From: Chiridota heheva
Taxonomy: Eukaryota; Echinodermata; Holothuroidea; Apodida; Chiridotidae
Assembly (NCBI GenBank): GCA_020152595.1
Contig: JAIGNY010000597.1
Coordinates: forward strand, 718,501-782,500
Length of the DNA: 64,000 bases
Direction of reading: 5' to 3'
A program made the position numbers and the translations under genes. The notes below the pieces were generated by a model. That model had not been told where the DNA came from, did not search any database, and worked only from the letters and a program-made list of their open reading frames with translations. Below, in pieces: positions 52,246-64,000 of this stretch (positions within the stretch are counted from its first letter, which is position 1; every line of letters starts with the position of its first letter).

Positions 52246-54499
52246 GCGAATGAGTTGGAGATGGCAGTTAATAGTTGTATCGTTAAAAGATGTTATTGGT
52301 TGTTGGGCTTTGGAGCAGAAGTTTTGAATTTGACAGTGAAAATTAGGTATATATCATGATATTCCCACCACGTGCGATCAGAAGACCGTCCTTGACGTCA
52401 TCGCGGACTGTCCATCACACTTTTGCACAAAGTTCGAGCAAGTGAACGCACGTTAAAGATACCTCTTTTGCGCGCGGCGCAGCTACTCTTGTGGCGCGGA
52501 TCAGCTCCTTAGTCTTCGCGTGTATCAGAGTTTTGTTAAAATAGTTACGCAAGAGATCAAATATGCGCGTATCAACAGTCAACGCCTTGTTTGTGGATGG
52601 AATTGTGCCAACAGATTTCACAACAATCTAATGTTAGGTCTAGCGAATAAGTATTTTCCGTCACAGTGTTCTGGCCTAGAAAATTATTTCTTTGAAATTA
52701 TGAGAACATAGAGGTTGGAATCTAATTTCTTTTAAACATAATATTGCCCTATTAATCTAGATTAAGGGCATAGGGCATTATTAAGTATTCGCAAGTATGT
52801 TAACAATTTAAAGTAAGTCGACATGTTAAATTTGTACTTGCCATCAGTTTCAGTCTTCCTCAACCGTACCTGCACTGACCCGTTCTTCAAAAGTTAAAAT
52901 AACAGCTTTTCTTCTTGTGATTAAAAACCTGCTTAATTATTTACCACATTATACGGAATGGTACTGTATATAAATGGAAAATAATACAAGTTATACATTG
53001 AACACTATATAGTATGAACACAGGCGGGAGTTTCCTAACGGAAGCGGCGGGGGGTAGGGGTGGGGGTGGGGGGTGTCACAAATCAATGCTGGTGCATATT
53101 AACCCTCTCGAGGCTATAACAAATTATCTAACTTCAGCCCATTTAGAGGGGTAGGCCTATACGGGTAGTGAGATGCTACCAAGGGCAACGGAATGTGTTT
53201 GAACTGCATGGAGGAATACAATTTTAGCGGCACCCCCGACTTATTTGTAAAGCATACGGTACAGTAACGGCAGTATGGCGTATAGCTGAAAGGCTATTTC
53301 CCCCAAGTCCCCACCCCAACTGAAATTCAATAATTTGGTAGATCAAAATAGTTTCTTTGGCGGTTCTCAACATAGTTTTTACTGCATTTAAGGCGAACTG
53401 AAGCATGCAGAGCTGAAAGCAAATCAGCCTAAACAGCATGCATGTGAACAAGTAATTCATTGGACTAAGCTTGTAAATAGTTCGTGTCAATATTGCTTCA
53501 ATGCAGGGCCGTGCAGGGAGCCGGGGAACTTTTGCCCCCAATACTGTTAAAAGCTGTAGGCCTATGTCTTCTTGTTTCAATATAATACAGTCATAAATTT
53601 GTCGACTGTTGTAAACTGCTGTCCAAAAAACATATTTATTTATGTTTGGAGTAACAGGCCTATATGTCGTTGTAGCTTCAATTTTTCCAAGAAAAATCTA
53701 ATAAAACATGAAATATATGATATATCTTCTTCGGATATTTTCGATTATTTTAATGACCATTTTCAATAGTCTGACAGGGCTGCAGGGGGGCCGCAAAATA
53801 TTCGAAAGTAAAACTCATCAACATTTTTGGTTCATAAGAGGAAGAATATATTTACCAAAAGCTGAATTAAACTTTCTTACTTTTTCCTCAATATTTCTTT
53901 CCAAATTTGCCACTACTTAGAATTTATCAAAAGAGGCTCTTGAAGTATGGGTGGATTGGGGCAGTAGGCCTGTAGTCTATGCCGCTAAGGTATGATTTCA
54001 TCGTGTTTATATCGCCCCTTTTTGACACACTGACAAATGTAGGCATAGGGTCGACTGGAAAGGCGATTTCTTCGTTTTGACAGAGTAACGAATGTCTTTA
54101 AACACATATTACTATAGTTTATATGTTTACTTTCCTCCTTTTCTACAACAAATGAATTACTTAAACTGTAAGTAACAAAATGCATGACACAAAACACACA
54201 TATGAGATTTGATGAGAGTAATTTGCAATTCAACTTTGTTAATTGCACATTCGTCACTATCAAAACGAAAAACTACTATAAAAGGGACGATATGGATCAC
54301 ATTCAATGTCATCCCAATAACTGTATCATATTTTAGCCTCCAAACTGCCAAAAGCCATTTTGCGAAGATCCCAGGGGCGTAGGAAGCGATCCACTTCAGA
54401 GGGGGCAAGACCCATAACACCTCCCGATTATACAAGTTGAAAAATAACACGCCTATAAATTCAAGTTTCTATAAATGTTCAAGTTGCTGCTGATCAGAA
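52246..54499. other. No gene seen
   Basis: Short frames only, including a 118-residue - strand frame at 53224-53580 without recognisable motifs. A CAGGGGCGTAGGAAGCGATC transposon-type end lies at 54371. Confidence 0.5.
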
Positions 54500-54960
54500 A
54501 GTTTTCAATATCCATTAATTTCCGGGAAATTATCCTTCAAATCCAGTCTTTTTTTGGAAAATGTTCTTTGATTATTGAAAAATTTTGCTCATTTTGGGGA
54601 ATTGTTTGGCCAATTTTAGGTTGAATTTTCTTCAATTTTCGGGAAATGTTAATCATTTCTGGGCAATTCCCTTCAATTTTCGTAACATTTTCGTAACATT
54701 TTCGAGTTTTCTTCATTTTTAGGCAGTTGATTAGCCAATTTTCTGGGAATTTTCTCAAATTTTGTTGAGGAATTTTCCTTATCCGGGCACTTCACTTCTA
54801 TATACAGGATTTATTTCTCCATGTTTGAGAAATTCGGACAATTTTCGGGATATTTTCTTCACTGACTTTGAGGAAAGGTTGAAAAATTCTTCAAAAATTC
54901 CCAATAATTTGACCATAATTTCCATTTCAATTTAATAATTTCCCCAATTCCTTCCCCCTC
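54500..54960. repeat. Degenerate TTTTCGGGAAATTT-type array
   Basis: Imperfect short units (AATTTTCGGGAAATGTT, AATTTTCTGGGAATTTTC) without constant period. Same character as 33100-33400, 37130-37260 and 50960-51160, here probably the interior of the element whose end is at 54371. Confidence 0.6.
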
Positions 54961-57900
54961 CCCCATTCGGCAGAAGGCATGCCACCGGGAAGGGGAAATC
55001 CTCTCAGGGGTAGTTTTTCTCCCTACCCTGCCCCCGCTTGGAAGTGTTGCATAATCTGCAGAGAAAAAAACAAAAAAAACACTAACATTACTTTCGTATG
55101 AGGTTGGCTTATATAACAGTATAATATGCTGAAAAAATTAGATTGTGCACAACTGCGGTAACTTATCCTCTTAAATAATTAATGCGAATTTTGCGTTTAA
55201 TCAGAGTGTAACGTCATTTGGTCTATATTCCATATAACTGACAACTTGTTTAGATAGGTAGAGATACAGTAGATCAAATTGCTCAATGATTACTTTTATT
55301 TCTATTTTAATCAACTATAAGTTTTCAGTTTCATTCACATTTTTCTGTTCAACATCATTTTCCAACAATTGCAGGCTCTAAATTCTTAACTTTAAAAATA
55401 ATCATAAACTCTTTGGAATAGGCCGATATGTTGTATTGCAGCCTAATTACTTCCAATCCATGGGTTTGCATTTGTTTTATTCTATGATGTGTATTACTTA
55501 TTAAAGTTGCTTTTAATTTGTTTGCAATAGTTTCTCAAGCTTTCAAGTTGGGAAGATAAAAAAAAGCTCTACTTGAAAATTTTGCTGCATGCAATTAATC
55601 TTCTCATTGATAGGCAATCTTTAGTTTTGCTTTCATTTGTTTTTGCTTTGGTATCCAATGAACAAAATATTAGTGCAATAGTATTCCAACTTTTATGTTG
55701 TATGATTGTAACAAATCATTGACTGTACTACAGAGTATGAATATTTTTTGCAATGTAAATTAATTTTGTACCAGATATTAGTCAGTTAGTGAGTACACAA
55801 TACCCTCCAAAATGTTTTCGTAATCCAGGCACATGTATAATAATTTTCTTGAGCAGTGCAATGTACTGTTAACAGCTTATAAGGAAATGAAATGGTAATT
55901 TTAGTGTACCCTATTCATACATTTTTTTTTCACAATAGAAATAAGTCAAAAAAGAGACACAAACCCCAAGACTTGAGTATTCAACATCAAAATCAGGCTT
56001 TTATTTGCATTAAACAGACATGAACAATCACCCTTCAACATGTCTTTTACAAGGCTTAGCTCAGTTGACTATAGGCCACACGTGACAACCACGGGGGTCT
56101 ATAGTATTCGGCTGTACAGCCTAATACTATAGAACCCCATGGTTGCCAAGTGTGGCCTTTAACATACTGAACTAAGCCTTGTGAAATTGTGTTGATTTTT
56201 GTTTTTTTCTTAAAAACTCATATTTTGATATAATAGCATATTGTAGTTTGGTAGTATGTTTATACTTACGTCAGCATCATTTTTACAAAGTTAGGTGATT
56301 TCAGCTGAAGCTGTAGTGATAAGTGGAGGACTTATGGCAGTATGGTCATCCACAAAAGATGTCTTACAAGGAAACTGCCAGGAATGTTTTTAAAGTTGAT
56401 TGCCAGTTGTTAAACTTAATTTTCTATAGGTGGCTATTGCAGTAAATCTAAGTCTAAATTGCGATGTCAAAGCTTTTTACTAATTCTTTGTTAATTGGTT
56501 ATCTCCAAAATTAAGTCAAAATTCCTTTATCATAAAATTAATGTAAATGAAACTTTATTGGAATACTTTTTAGAAGCTAATGGCAGATTAATGTGCTGAT
56601 CTGTTTTAAACACCTGAATATACACACCATTTCATTTTCATGTAACCTGTACCAGTTGTTTAAGTAAATTGATATATATTTCCTGTATTAATTACAATTT
56701 TTAATTTCTTAACCCTACACACAATTGAATTAATTAATGTTTTCCCGTTCAACACCAGACAGCTTCATAGGTTTGAGATAGGCATAGCAAAACTATCCAA
56801 TTTATTGGGATAAACATGATAAACTATAGCTTTTCTTTGAAAAAATTAACCAAACTGTAACAATGATAGCAAGTGTCATAGAGCTAGTGTGTAGCCTACA
56901 TAGTTATTTGCCTTCACTTTACGTTTAAATGAAATTATTTAGACAAACCACCAGGCGAATCAAGTTAGGTCTGGGTAGCTAATCTGAAGCAAGTCATAGC
57001 CTAAATTCTTGCTTGTCAAGTTTTAACTAGCATTTGGTCTTGCAAAAAGATAGGCCTAACGGTTTTAATCTGAATTTGAATAGGTTAAGTTGGTAATTCT
57101 TCAGCCCTTTTTCATACTACTCAAGAATCCCGACCCTAAACTATAGGTTTCAATAACTAGGCCTAGATCCACCTTAGTTATTGCAAATCTCAAGGACCAC
57201 AGATGTCCGAGGTACACATTTGGCTAGCCTTTATTAAACGGCTGACAGCAATAATCATCACAAAATGAGGACAAAATGTGGCTAGGCCCATCGCTAATGT
57301 TAAATTTTAATTTATTACTAATATTAGGCCTACGGTGTTGGCCGACCTTCACCAACTAGAATAGGACCTAGGCGTAATGCATAACGGCATCAAAGGCTAG
57401 GCCGTAATTCTCTAAAAATGCTTTAAGTTTAACGTTTCAATCTGTCATGTTCAGACAAACAATGAGTAATAAACTCATCGGCGTGGTATACGATAACGTA
57501 CGCGTACCGTACATGCCGTATCGGTATCGCGAAAAGTACCTCCTGCATGCATTGTGGCATGGTTTGTCATTTTATTCGCACTTGATCCATGGATGACGTC
57601 AAAATCAAAGTTCTTATATCAATGACATATACAAATATTTGATTAATGAACTAAAAGTGCACAAAAAGTAACGTTCAAATTAAATCCGTAATAACACAAT
57701 TTTAAATCCAACAATGTGCGTAGAGTACTTAATTTACACATTTCTTTGTTATTTCTATTCTTCAAATGCTTGACTCTCTACTGCCCTCACTAGGAAAAAA
57801 AGTATCACGATTTCGTAACACTGTAGGTATAGGAGTTTTGACTCTCGGCCTTCGGCCTATATGAATGACGTCACACTCTCTGGTTTAATATGCAATATGT

Positions 57901-58944
57901 AATGTTTACATATTGCATGCATGTTTTTTATGCATCAAACTTTATGTCGATGTCGCGTCGAAGAAGAAATTATAAATCAAAATTTCTTGTACAGTATGCG
58001 CTTGAGACACAACCGCGCATATTTACCTGTTTATACGCGCTGAACTAAAATCATTCGATTTTTGTTTACCTTTACATAGCGCGCGGATTTTTATGTGTTA
58101 TACAAACAAAACCAATGCAGAATTTTGTGTATTATAAATATACTTTGGTCTATTTTCCACTTTTAAAAACATCATTTTTCTATCGATTATTTAAACATAA
58201 CACAAATAAATGATAAAAAAACAATTATTTAGCGGGCATTATAGTGGCGCAAAATAGCGCCATACATATTGAAAAGGGTCCATACGAACAGTAACGATAT
58301 ATTGATATGATAGCTTGTCGATATGAATGTTCGCTGAAGACGATAAACTGATCAAACAGAACATCTCAGTGAGAAAGTTTGATTCAATTCGATCAAAATA
58401 AAACCAATCACAAGACTGAATTCCAAAGCAGTAAACAAAACAAGTTAAGCGAGGTAAGCGCCCCCACCCCCAAGCCCATACACCTATGGCCCTACACCAA
58501 AAGATTTTGTGCCCACCTGAAAACCGCGACCAACCTTTGAAGTTCAACATTACCCTTTTCCTATGAAACAAACACCTTCTCCATGCGCATACTGCATGAT
58601 ATACGGTATATATTGATAGCAAAACTTCCATTTAGTAATCAAAATATTGTCCTCGCTTGATTGATATAAAGCGTCATGAATAAGTATATGGAATTGGTTC
58701 TAAATCTACGGCTATCCATGATTATTGATTTCTCTTGTTTCAACAGTTCAATATTTTCTCTTACTTTTATCTTGTCAAAACGTGTACTTTATATTCAAAT
58801 CGAGTCAAACATCCTTATCGTTATTCAGATATTATATCGCCCCCTAACAGTATCTAGAAGGAAAAAAAAAAACATGTTTAATCTGTTAGTTCAATTTGAC
58901 ATACCAGTACAGTACCATTTGTATGCATTCATTTCAGCATTTGA
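54961..58944. other. No gene seen; hairpin inside
   Basis: AT-rich with several AGGCCTA-type motifs around 56.9-57.4 kb. Contains the fold-back at 56049-56182. A 130-residue - strand frame at 58239-58631 is Trp/Cys-rich without a known pattern. Confidence 0.55.
56049..56182. repeat. 134-bp imperfect palindrome
   Basis: Arms start ACAAGGCTTAGCTCAGTTGA and end CTATAGTATTCGGCTGT, mirrored as ACAGCCTAATACTATAG to ACTAAGCCTTGT. The arms are about 67 bp with scattered differences and almost no loop. Probably a fold-back MITE; no duplication seen. Confidence 0.82.
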
Positions 58945-59600
58945 CAATGTTGACCGCGCCAATGCTGGTGCAATCTTTCTTGCCAGCGCTGGACCAGGCT
59001 GGCAAGAGTTTTAAGAGATACGCAATCGCAAAGCCTATATGTTTTACAGACCCCAAAACAATATATATCATCTACCTACTGTGGTGTAGCGGTTATCATA
59101 CCTGTCTACAAACCACGAGGCCCCGGGTTCAATCCTGGGGTGGGTAGACACGCCAGTGCACCATAACTGGTTATCAAAGGCCGTGGACATTGACTTGGTT
59201 GTCGATGTTATGTCTGTCCGTACGTCGTACCTGTGTTCTCGTCCGGGTCGTATTAAGCGTTTCGTGATAGCATTTGTACTGTCATAACCGAATACGCAGG
59301 CGACGACCCCGTCATTGTAATTGTGTGTTCAACTCTCTCTCTCTCAATATATATCAATATAATTTGTAATAAAAATAATATCTTTGCCAGACATGGGTAG
59401 CAGCTGTTTTCGCTGACACTGGCCCATAACTGGCAAATCATATCTGGTACAATTTGACATTCCAGCTCTTAACCGGACCACACGCTGTGCGCATTAATCT
59501 GGCGCATGTTGTGTGCGGCCAGCCTGCGCCTGGATCCACTAGATCTTGCTAGCGCTGACAAGGCTCTTCTGGTACTGGGCCAGGCTGGCACAGGTTGCCT
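58945..59600 (-). repeat. CTGGCA-rich dispersed repeat, copy split by a SINE
   Basis: Inverse-orientation copy of 47826-48151. The SINE at 59071-59344 with its 12-bp duplication accounts for most of the extra length. The segment 59460-59600 is more diverged (GGCGCATGTTGTGTGCGGCC). Confidence 0.85.
59071..59344 (+). mobile_element. Full-length tRNA-derived SINE with 12-bp target duplication
   Basis: Flanked by CAATATATATCA (59059-59070 and 59345-59356). The head TGGTGTAGCGGTTATCATAC (A box) and GGGTTCAATCCTGGGG (B box) differ from the head of the 40432 SINE. The shared body runs from ATAACTGGTTATCAAAGGCC to CCGTCATTGTAATTGTGTG and ends in (CT)n. The clean duplication indicates LINE-type retrotransposition. 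Confidence 0.93.
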
Positions 59601-59662
59601 GTATACACCAACATTCAGACTATATTGAGGATGAAGCGATATAGACGCAGTTTGCCTGCATC

Positions 59663-60210
59663 ACACACATATGTGGCCTGCATCACACATATATGTGTAA
59701 TGCAGGCCACATACATATGTGATGCAGGCCACATATATGTGGCCTGCATCACACATACATGTGGCCTGCATCACACATATATGTGGCCTGCATCACACAT
59801 ATATGTGGCCTGCATCACACATATATGTGGCCTGCATCACACATATATGTGGCCTGCATCACACATATATGTGGCCTGCATCACACATATATGTGGCCTG
59901 CATCACACATATATGTGGCCTGCATCACACATATATGTGGCCTGCATCACACATATATGTGGCCTGCATCACACACATATGTGGCCTGCATCACACATAT
60001 ATGTGGCCTGCATCACACATATATGTGGCCTGCATCACACATATATGTGGCCTGCATCACATATGTATGTGGCCTGCATTACACATATATGTGGCCTGCA
60101 TCACACATATATGTGGCCTGCATCACACATATATGTGGCCTGCATCACACATATATGTGGCCTGCATCACATATATATGTGGCCTGCATCATACATAAAT
60201 GTGGCCTGCA
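59663..60210. repeat. 22-bp minisatellite, open in all three forward frames
   Basis: About 25 units with core ATATATGTGGCCTGCATCAC, near-identical. The first units (about 59695-59740) are inverted relative to the rest. Because 22 is not a multiple of 3 and the unit lacks forward stops, each frame encodes the same 22-residue cycle (for example THICGLHHTYMWPASHIYVA), giving frames of 154-206 codons. Treated as non-coding. Confidence 0.93.
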
Positions 60211-62584
60211 TATGATAATGTGAACTCTCGTCTGCTTGCATTTATGAAAGAAAATATCATGTCTCATTATCGCACACTTGTCGAGTTAAGGAATTGTTTT
60301 ACTTTTAAGAAACTCCCTGTTCTATTTACAACCCCTCCCCCTCCCTCCCGCTCCCTCTTCGTTCTTCCCCTTGAGAGGAGCATTTTACTTTTTAGTTGGG
60401 TTTTTTGGGACAAATTGAAATTTTCTCTTTGAACCATTAACCACTGACGAGCCCAGAAGAGGGGCGAAACTGCGGTCTGGTTTTTAAAACTCTTTGAAGG
60501 TCTAATCTTGTGAATAAATTAAAAAAACCTCCACTTTCCTTCTACAGATCTATGCATGGTCATTTACTGATATTACAAATAAATGAATATCATATCGCTT
60601 ATGAGCAATACCTAAACTGAGGGGGCTCGAGGTGTCTAACCCCTGCATTCATATACCTTGCAGTTTTGAACACATTATTTTCAGAATGGACAAAAAAAGA
60701 ATGGTAGTATCATCATTTCTCGATTGATGATCCGTTAACTGCACTGGGAATTTTCACCCGTCTCTCTCATTTACAGATCTTTTGTGAATTAACATCTACG
60801 TTACAGTTTGCGTTATAATTAAGTTAAACATGAGAGCTGATATACACTTCATTGCATCTATAGCTGAATCCTGGTTAACGAACTATCATTTATCCATGCT
60901 TGCTTTGTGCGATAACAGATAAAACAATCATATACTTCAACTAAATATTAAGCTTATACACTTATACCTTTATTGAGAATTAGATTGAATCAGTCATATT
61001 AATTTGTTATTTCCCCACCCAGTTCAAAATGGTATTGAAATAGACCTATTATTGTTACAGCCATAAGCCCTTGTGAGACAGGCTGGTTGAGATAGATGTG
61101 GTGTACTCTCTCCCAAATTTGTAGTCAACCTATAATACGTGTGTAACTTGGAAGGTGCCTTATTATCAGATTATATTAGCCTCAGACACTACAAGAACAA
61201 TCATTCCTTTTCGTTTTGTACACTTCGGTAAAACATCTTCAGTTACTCGCCAAACTATTTGTCAAAACCCAAAAAGTATAACTTTTGGCTTCTCACCGGT
61301 TTCATGGTACACTTCATTATATTTCTTTAAACGACTGAAATCAGACTAGTTGTGACGTCACAGCCTCAGATTCCACAATCTGTTATGTATTCCATCATAT
61401 TTCGTCCTGCAACTTTATGGCTTTACATCCATTAGATTTGTATGGAAAGTAGGAAATCATATATAAGGGTAATAAGAAAAAGAATATTCCAGGAAAAATT
61501 GTTCAAGTATTAAAAAAAGTTAAACAAAGTTTCCTGTAAAATACATGAATATTGTGAGGATGAGCACGAGTGCACCAACCTTCCAGTTTCCATAGTAGCT
61601 GTAGACACACCAGTCATTTATACTGTTATATAGATACGACTGACAGACAGATTTAAACATTTAACTTGAATACCTCCTTAACGGAATGAAATATTGAAGT
61701 ATTTTCTTCGCCATTTTGTTTCTTTTAAATTCCTCGTTTATATAAGATAAACTTGCTTGACTACTGGAACTAATCCTTTAATTCAACAACATTTTGTGTC
61801 TTTTTATACATTTTGTGGGGAAGAACATGGAGAAATTCCGGACTACGTATCTGACTATATCCCCCTACGTCATTTTTTCTAAACCGCTTAGGCAAAAAAA
61901 TAAAATAATAATAATAAAAGCAAGACTGCAGCCGTACGTTGTGACATTTTTGGAGTGAGCGTGTGCTGTGAAAAACAGCTGGGCGGCGGTGAGCGTACCC
62001 ACGCGTTGGATAATTTCGATTTCTTTCTTGTATGCATGACGTTTATGTAGCTGTTCAAATATTTTGCATGTCTGCAATTTCTGGCTACGAAATTAAACCT
62101 GTCTGAGTTTAGATGATTGACAGCTTTTTCAACCAATCTCCTCATGAATTTGCCTAGCAACAAAATCTGCGTAACTAACTGACTAAGTGGGGGCAAACAT
62201 CCTACGCGGTACTGGTACAGTACAAGTAGCTACCGGTTTGCACTCATGTAGACAATGCAATTTACTGTACAAAACAAATTTCTGCACACACTTACTGAGT
62301 GACGGAAAATGGTAAGCAAAAATTGCGCTCACGGGCCCGCTGCGGGCTTTGTAAATCTGATTGCTGTTAACCAGAACACTTGGCAAACTAAAATAAGCCA
62401 GTTCATATCTTCATGGTAACGGTAATATGTATTACGCAATGCAGCTTAAGAGGTCAATTGAGAATTGTCTTGCCATAAGCATCACTGACACGCATTGCAT
62501 AACAATGTTACTTCCCAATTTTTTTTCGTTTAATTTTTAAGTGGCTGTTAGGTGCCCTACATGTATGTATTTGTGCTTTCTAAA
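60211..62584. other. No gene seen
   Basis: AT-rich, short frames only. A short (ATA)n-like run lies near 61900-61920. Nothing else supported. Confidence 0.55.
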
Positions 62585-63000
62585 TGGATGCCATGTGGAA
62601 CAGCTGAGTTGGATGCCATGTGGGACAAGGTTGGGATGCCATATGGGACATAAATTAAGGTGAGATTCCATGTGGGACATAGATGTGAATATACAGTGGG
62701 GGTGACATTTCAGACATGGATGGAAGCCATGTAGGATAGAAGGATATGCCATGTGGGTCATAAGAAGGGATGCCATGTGGCACAAAGCGAAGCACGCCAT
62801 GTGTAACAAAGGGTGGGATGTCATATGGGACATGGATATGGATGCCATATGAAGCATCTAGGAGAACCAGATGCCATGTTAGAGATAAGAAAGAGCGCAA
62901 TTTGGGACATAGGGAGGGAAGACATGTGGGACATGGGGGGGGGACGCTATGTGTGACATAAGGAGGGATGACATGTGGGTCATAGGGTGGGATGCCACAT
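62585..63000 (+). repeat. Minisatellite, GATGCCATGTGGGACATA orientation
   Basis: About 19 variable units around GATGCCATGTGGGACATAG with spacing near 20-24 bp. Same family as the inverted array at 63112-63668 and, more distantly, 10498-10850. Frames on the - strand (His/Met/Pro-rich) are repeat artefacts. Confidence 0.9.
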
Positions 63001-63111
63001 GTATATAACAAAATCAAATTAAACTAGAACGATAAATACCGTCATGGCTCGCATACGGATTCAAATTGACACACATATCACAAGTCCAATTATAAAAACA
63101 TCCCACTATTC

Positions 63112-63668
63112 ACCCCACCCATGTCCCATCTGACATCCCACCGTATATCCCAAATATCATCCCACCCCTGTCCCAAATGACATCCATCTCTATGTCCCAC
63201 ATGGCCTCCCTACCCATGTGCTACATGTCATTCCTCAATATGCCCTATATGGAATCCCTCCCTCTGTCCCACATGGCATTCCTCTCCATATCCCACCCTC
63301 CTATGTTCCACATGACATCCATCTCTATGTCCTACATGGCATCTCATCCTAAAGATGTACCAAATGGCACCCCATGCACTCATGTCCAATATGCCATACT
63401 ACCCTATTTACAACACGGCATCCTTCCCCGTGCCCACATGGCATCCAACGCTATGTCCCACATGACATCCATCTCTATATCCCACATGGCATCTCTACCC
63501 ATGTGTCACATGTCATTCCTCCATATTCCCACATGGAATTCCTCTCTCCGTCCCACATGGCATCCCTCACAATGTCCCACATTCCTATGTTCCACATGGT
63601 ACCCATCCCTATGTCCCGCATGACATCCATCTCTATGTCCCACATGGCATCCGTCTCTATGTGTCCCC
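63112..63668 (-). repeat. Minisatellite, inverted orientation
   Basis: About 25 units of the reverse complement, TATGTCCCACATGGCATCC with variants such as CACATGACATCCATCTCTAT. Only about 110 bases separate it from the opposite array, so the pair forms a large imperfect inverted repeat. Confidence 0.9.
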
Positions 63669-63891
63669 ACAAAGCCATCGTGTGGTAGAATTAACACAAA
63701 GAAAGCTTTGGTTTACATATGATCAGGCCGTACCGCGCTAATTATTATTATCACTTGACCTGACCCCATAATCAGTTCCGGGCATACGCGTTTGTAACCA
63801 TGAACTGGCTTAGCTGTTTAACCCTTTTGCTAAAAACTCTAAAGATCCGGAGAAGTGCCATAAATAGACCAAAGCTTGCGGCAGGCTTTGA

Positions 63892-64000
63892 TCTACCTAC
63901 TGTGGTGTAGCGGTTATCATACCTATCTACAGACCACGAGGCCTAGGGTTCAAGCCTGGGTTGGGTAGACACGCCAGTGTACCACAACTGGTTATCAAAG
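63892..64000 (+). mobile_element. tRNA-derived SINE, cut by the window end
   Basis: Matches the first 109 bases of the 59071 SINE: TCTACCTACTGTGGTGTAGC, GGGTTCAAGCCTGGG, TAGACACGCCAGTGTACC and ACTGGTTATCAAAG at the window edge. The body continues beyond the window. Confidence 0.9.

Noticed and set aside
59077-59150. Functional tRNA gene
   Set aside because: A and B boxes belong to a SINE head with body, tail and target duplication; acceptor pairing is poor. The same holds at 40432 and 63892.
59595-60215. 206-codon frame (His/Ile/Trp/Pro cyclic repeat) as a gene
   Set aside because: It is the translation of a stop-free 22-bp minisatellite; the same peptide appears in all three forward frames.

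Overview
This is eukaryotic, AT-rich, intron- and repeat-dense DNA. Recurrent taggcctaggcct-type stretches, the repeat families and the two recognisable genes suggest a marine invertebrate deuterostome, most likely an echinoderm (sea cucumber or sea urchin like). That species guess is an inference. No bacterial operon, rRNA gene, CRISPR array or LTR element was seen.

Two host genes can be read exon by exon, and they converge. On the + strand, CCDC12 (cwf18 family, a spliceosome component) has six coding exons from 4073 to 24365 and encodes 174 residues. On the - strand, a CNBD2-like gene (cyclic nucleotide-binding domain containing 2; the mouse orthologue is a sperm cAMP receptor) has eight strongly supported coding exons, A to H, from 35367 down to 29308. 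There is also a phase-matched terminal exon at 26575-26286 and two alternative, phase-compatible first coding exons (39308-38817 and 44908-44744). The two stop codons lie about 1.9 kb apart, tail to tail.

The rest is repeats. 1-4072: upstream DNA with a 40-bp minisatellite. 4.2-13.4 kb (CCDC12 intron 1): a LINE tail, a dispersed repeat and a roughly 2-kb higher-order satellite. 13.5-20.5 kb (intron 2): a TTAA-flanked piggyBac-like element carrying a tRNA-like sequence, and an RNase H LINE split by a hAT element with a perfect 8-bp target duplication. 20.6-21.5 kb: a 22-bp minisatellite ending beside exon 4. 25-26 kb: a second LINE tail and a small TTAA element. 27.7 kb: a long palindrome. 32-34 kb: a 195-bp inverted duplication of the 3' end of a CNBD2 exon and its splice donor, plus a hAT-like element. 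40-64 kb: almost gene-free, with SINEs sharing one body under two tRNA heads, small TIR elements, a dispersed CTGGCA-rich repeat with a SINE inserted in one copy, and several minisatellites, two of them in opposite orientation.

No unfamiliar multi-gene system was found. The strongest candidates for new biology are the fold-back at the CNBD2 splice donor, the alternative ends of CNBD2, the tRNA-like sequence inside the piggyBac-like element, and the head-swapped SINE family.
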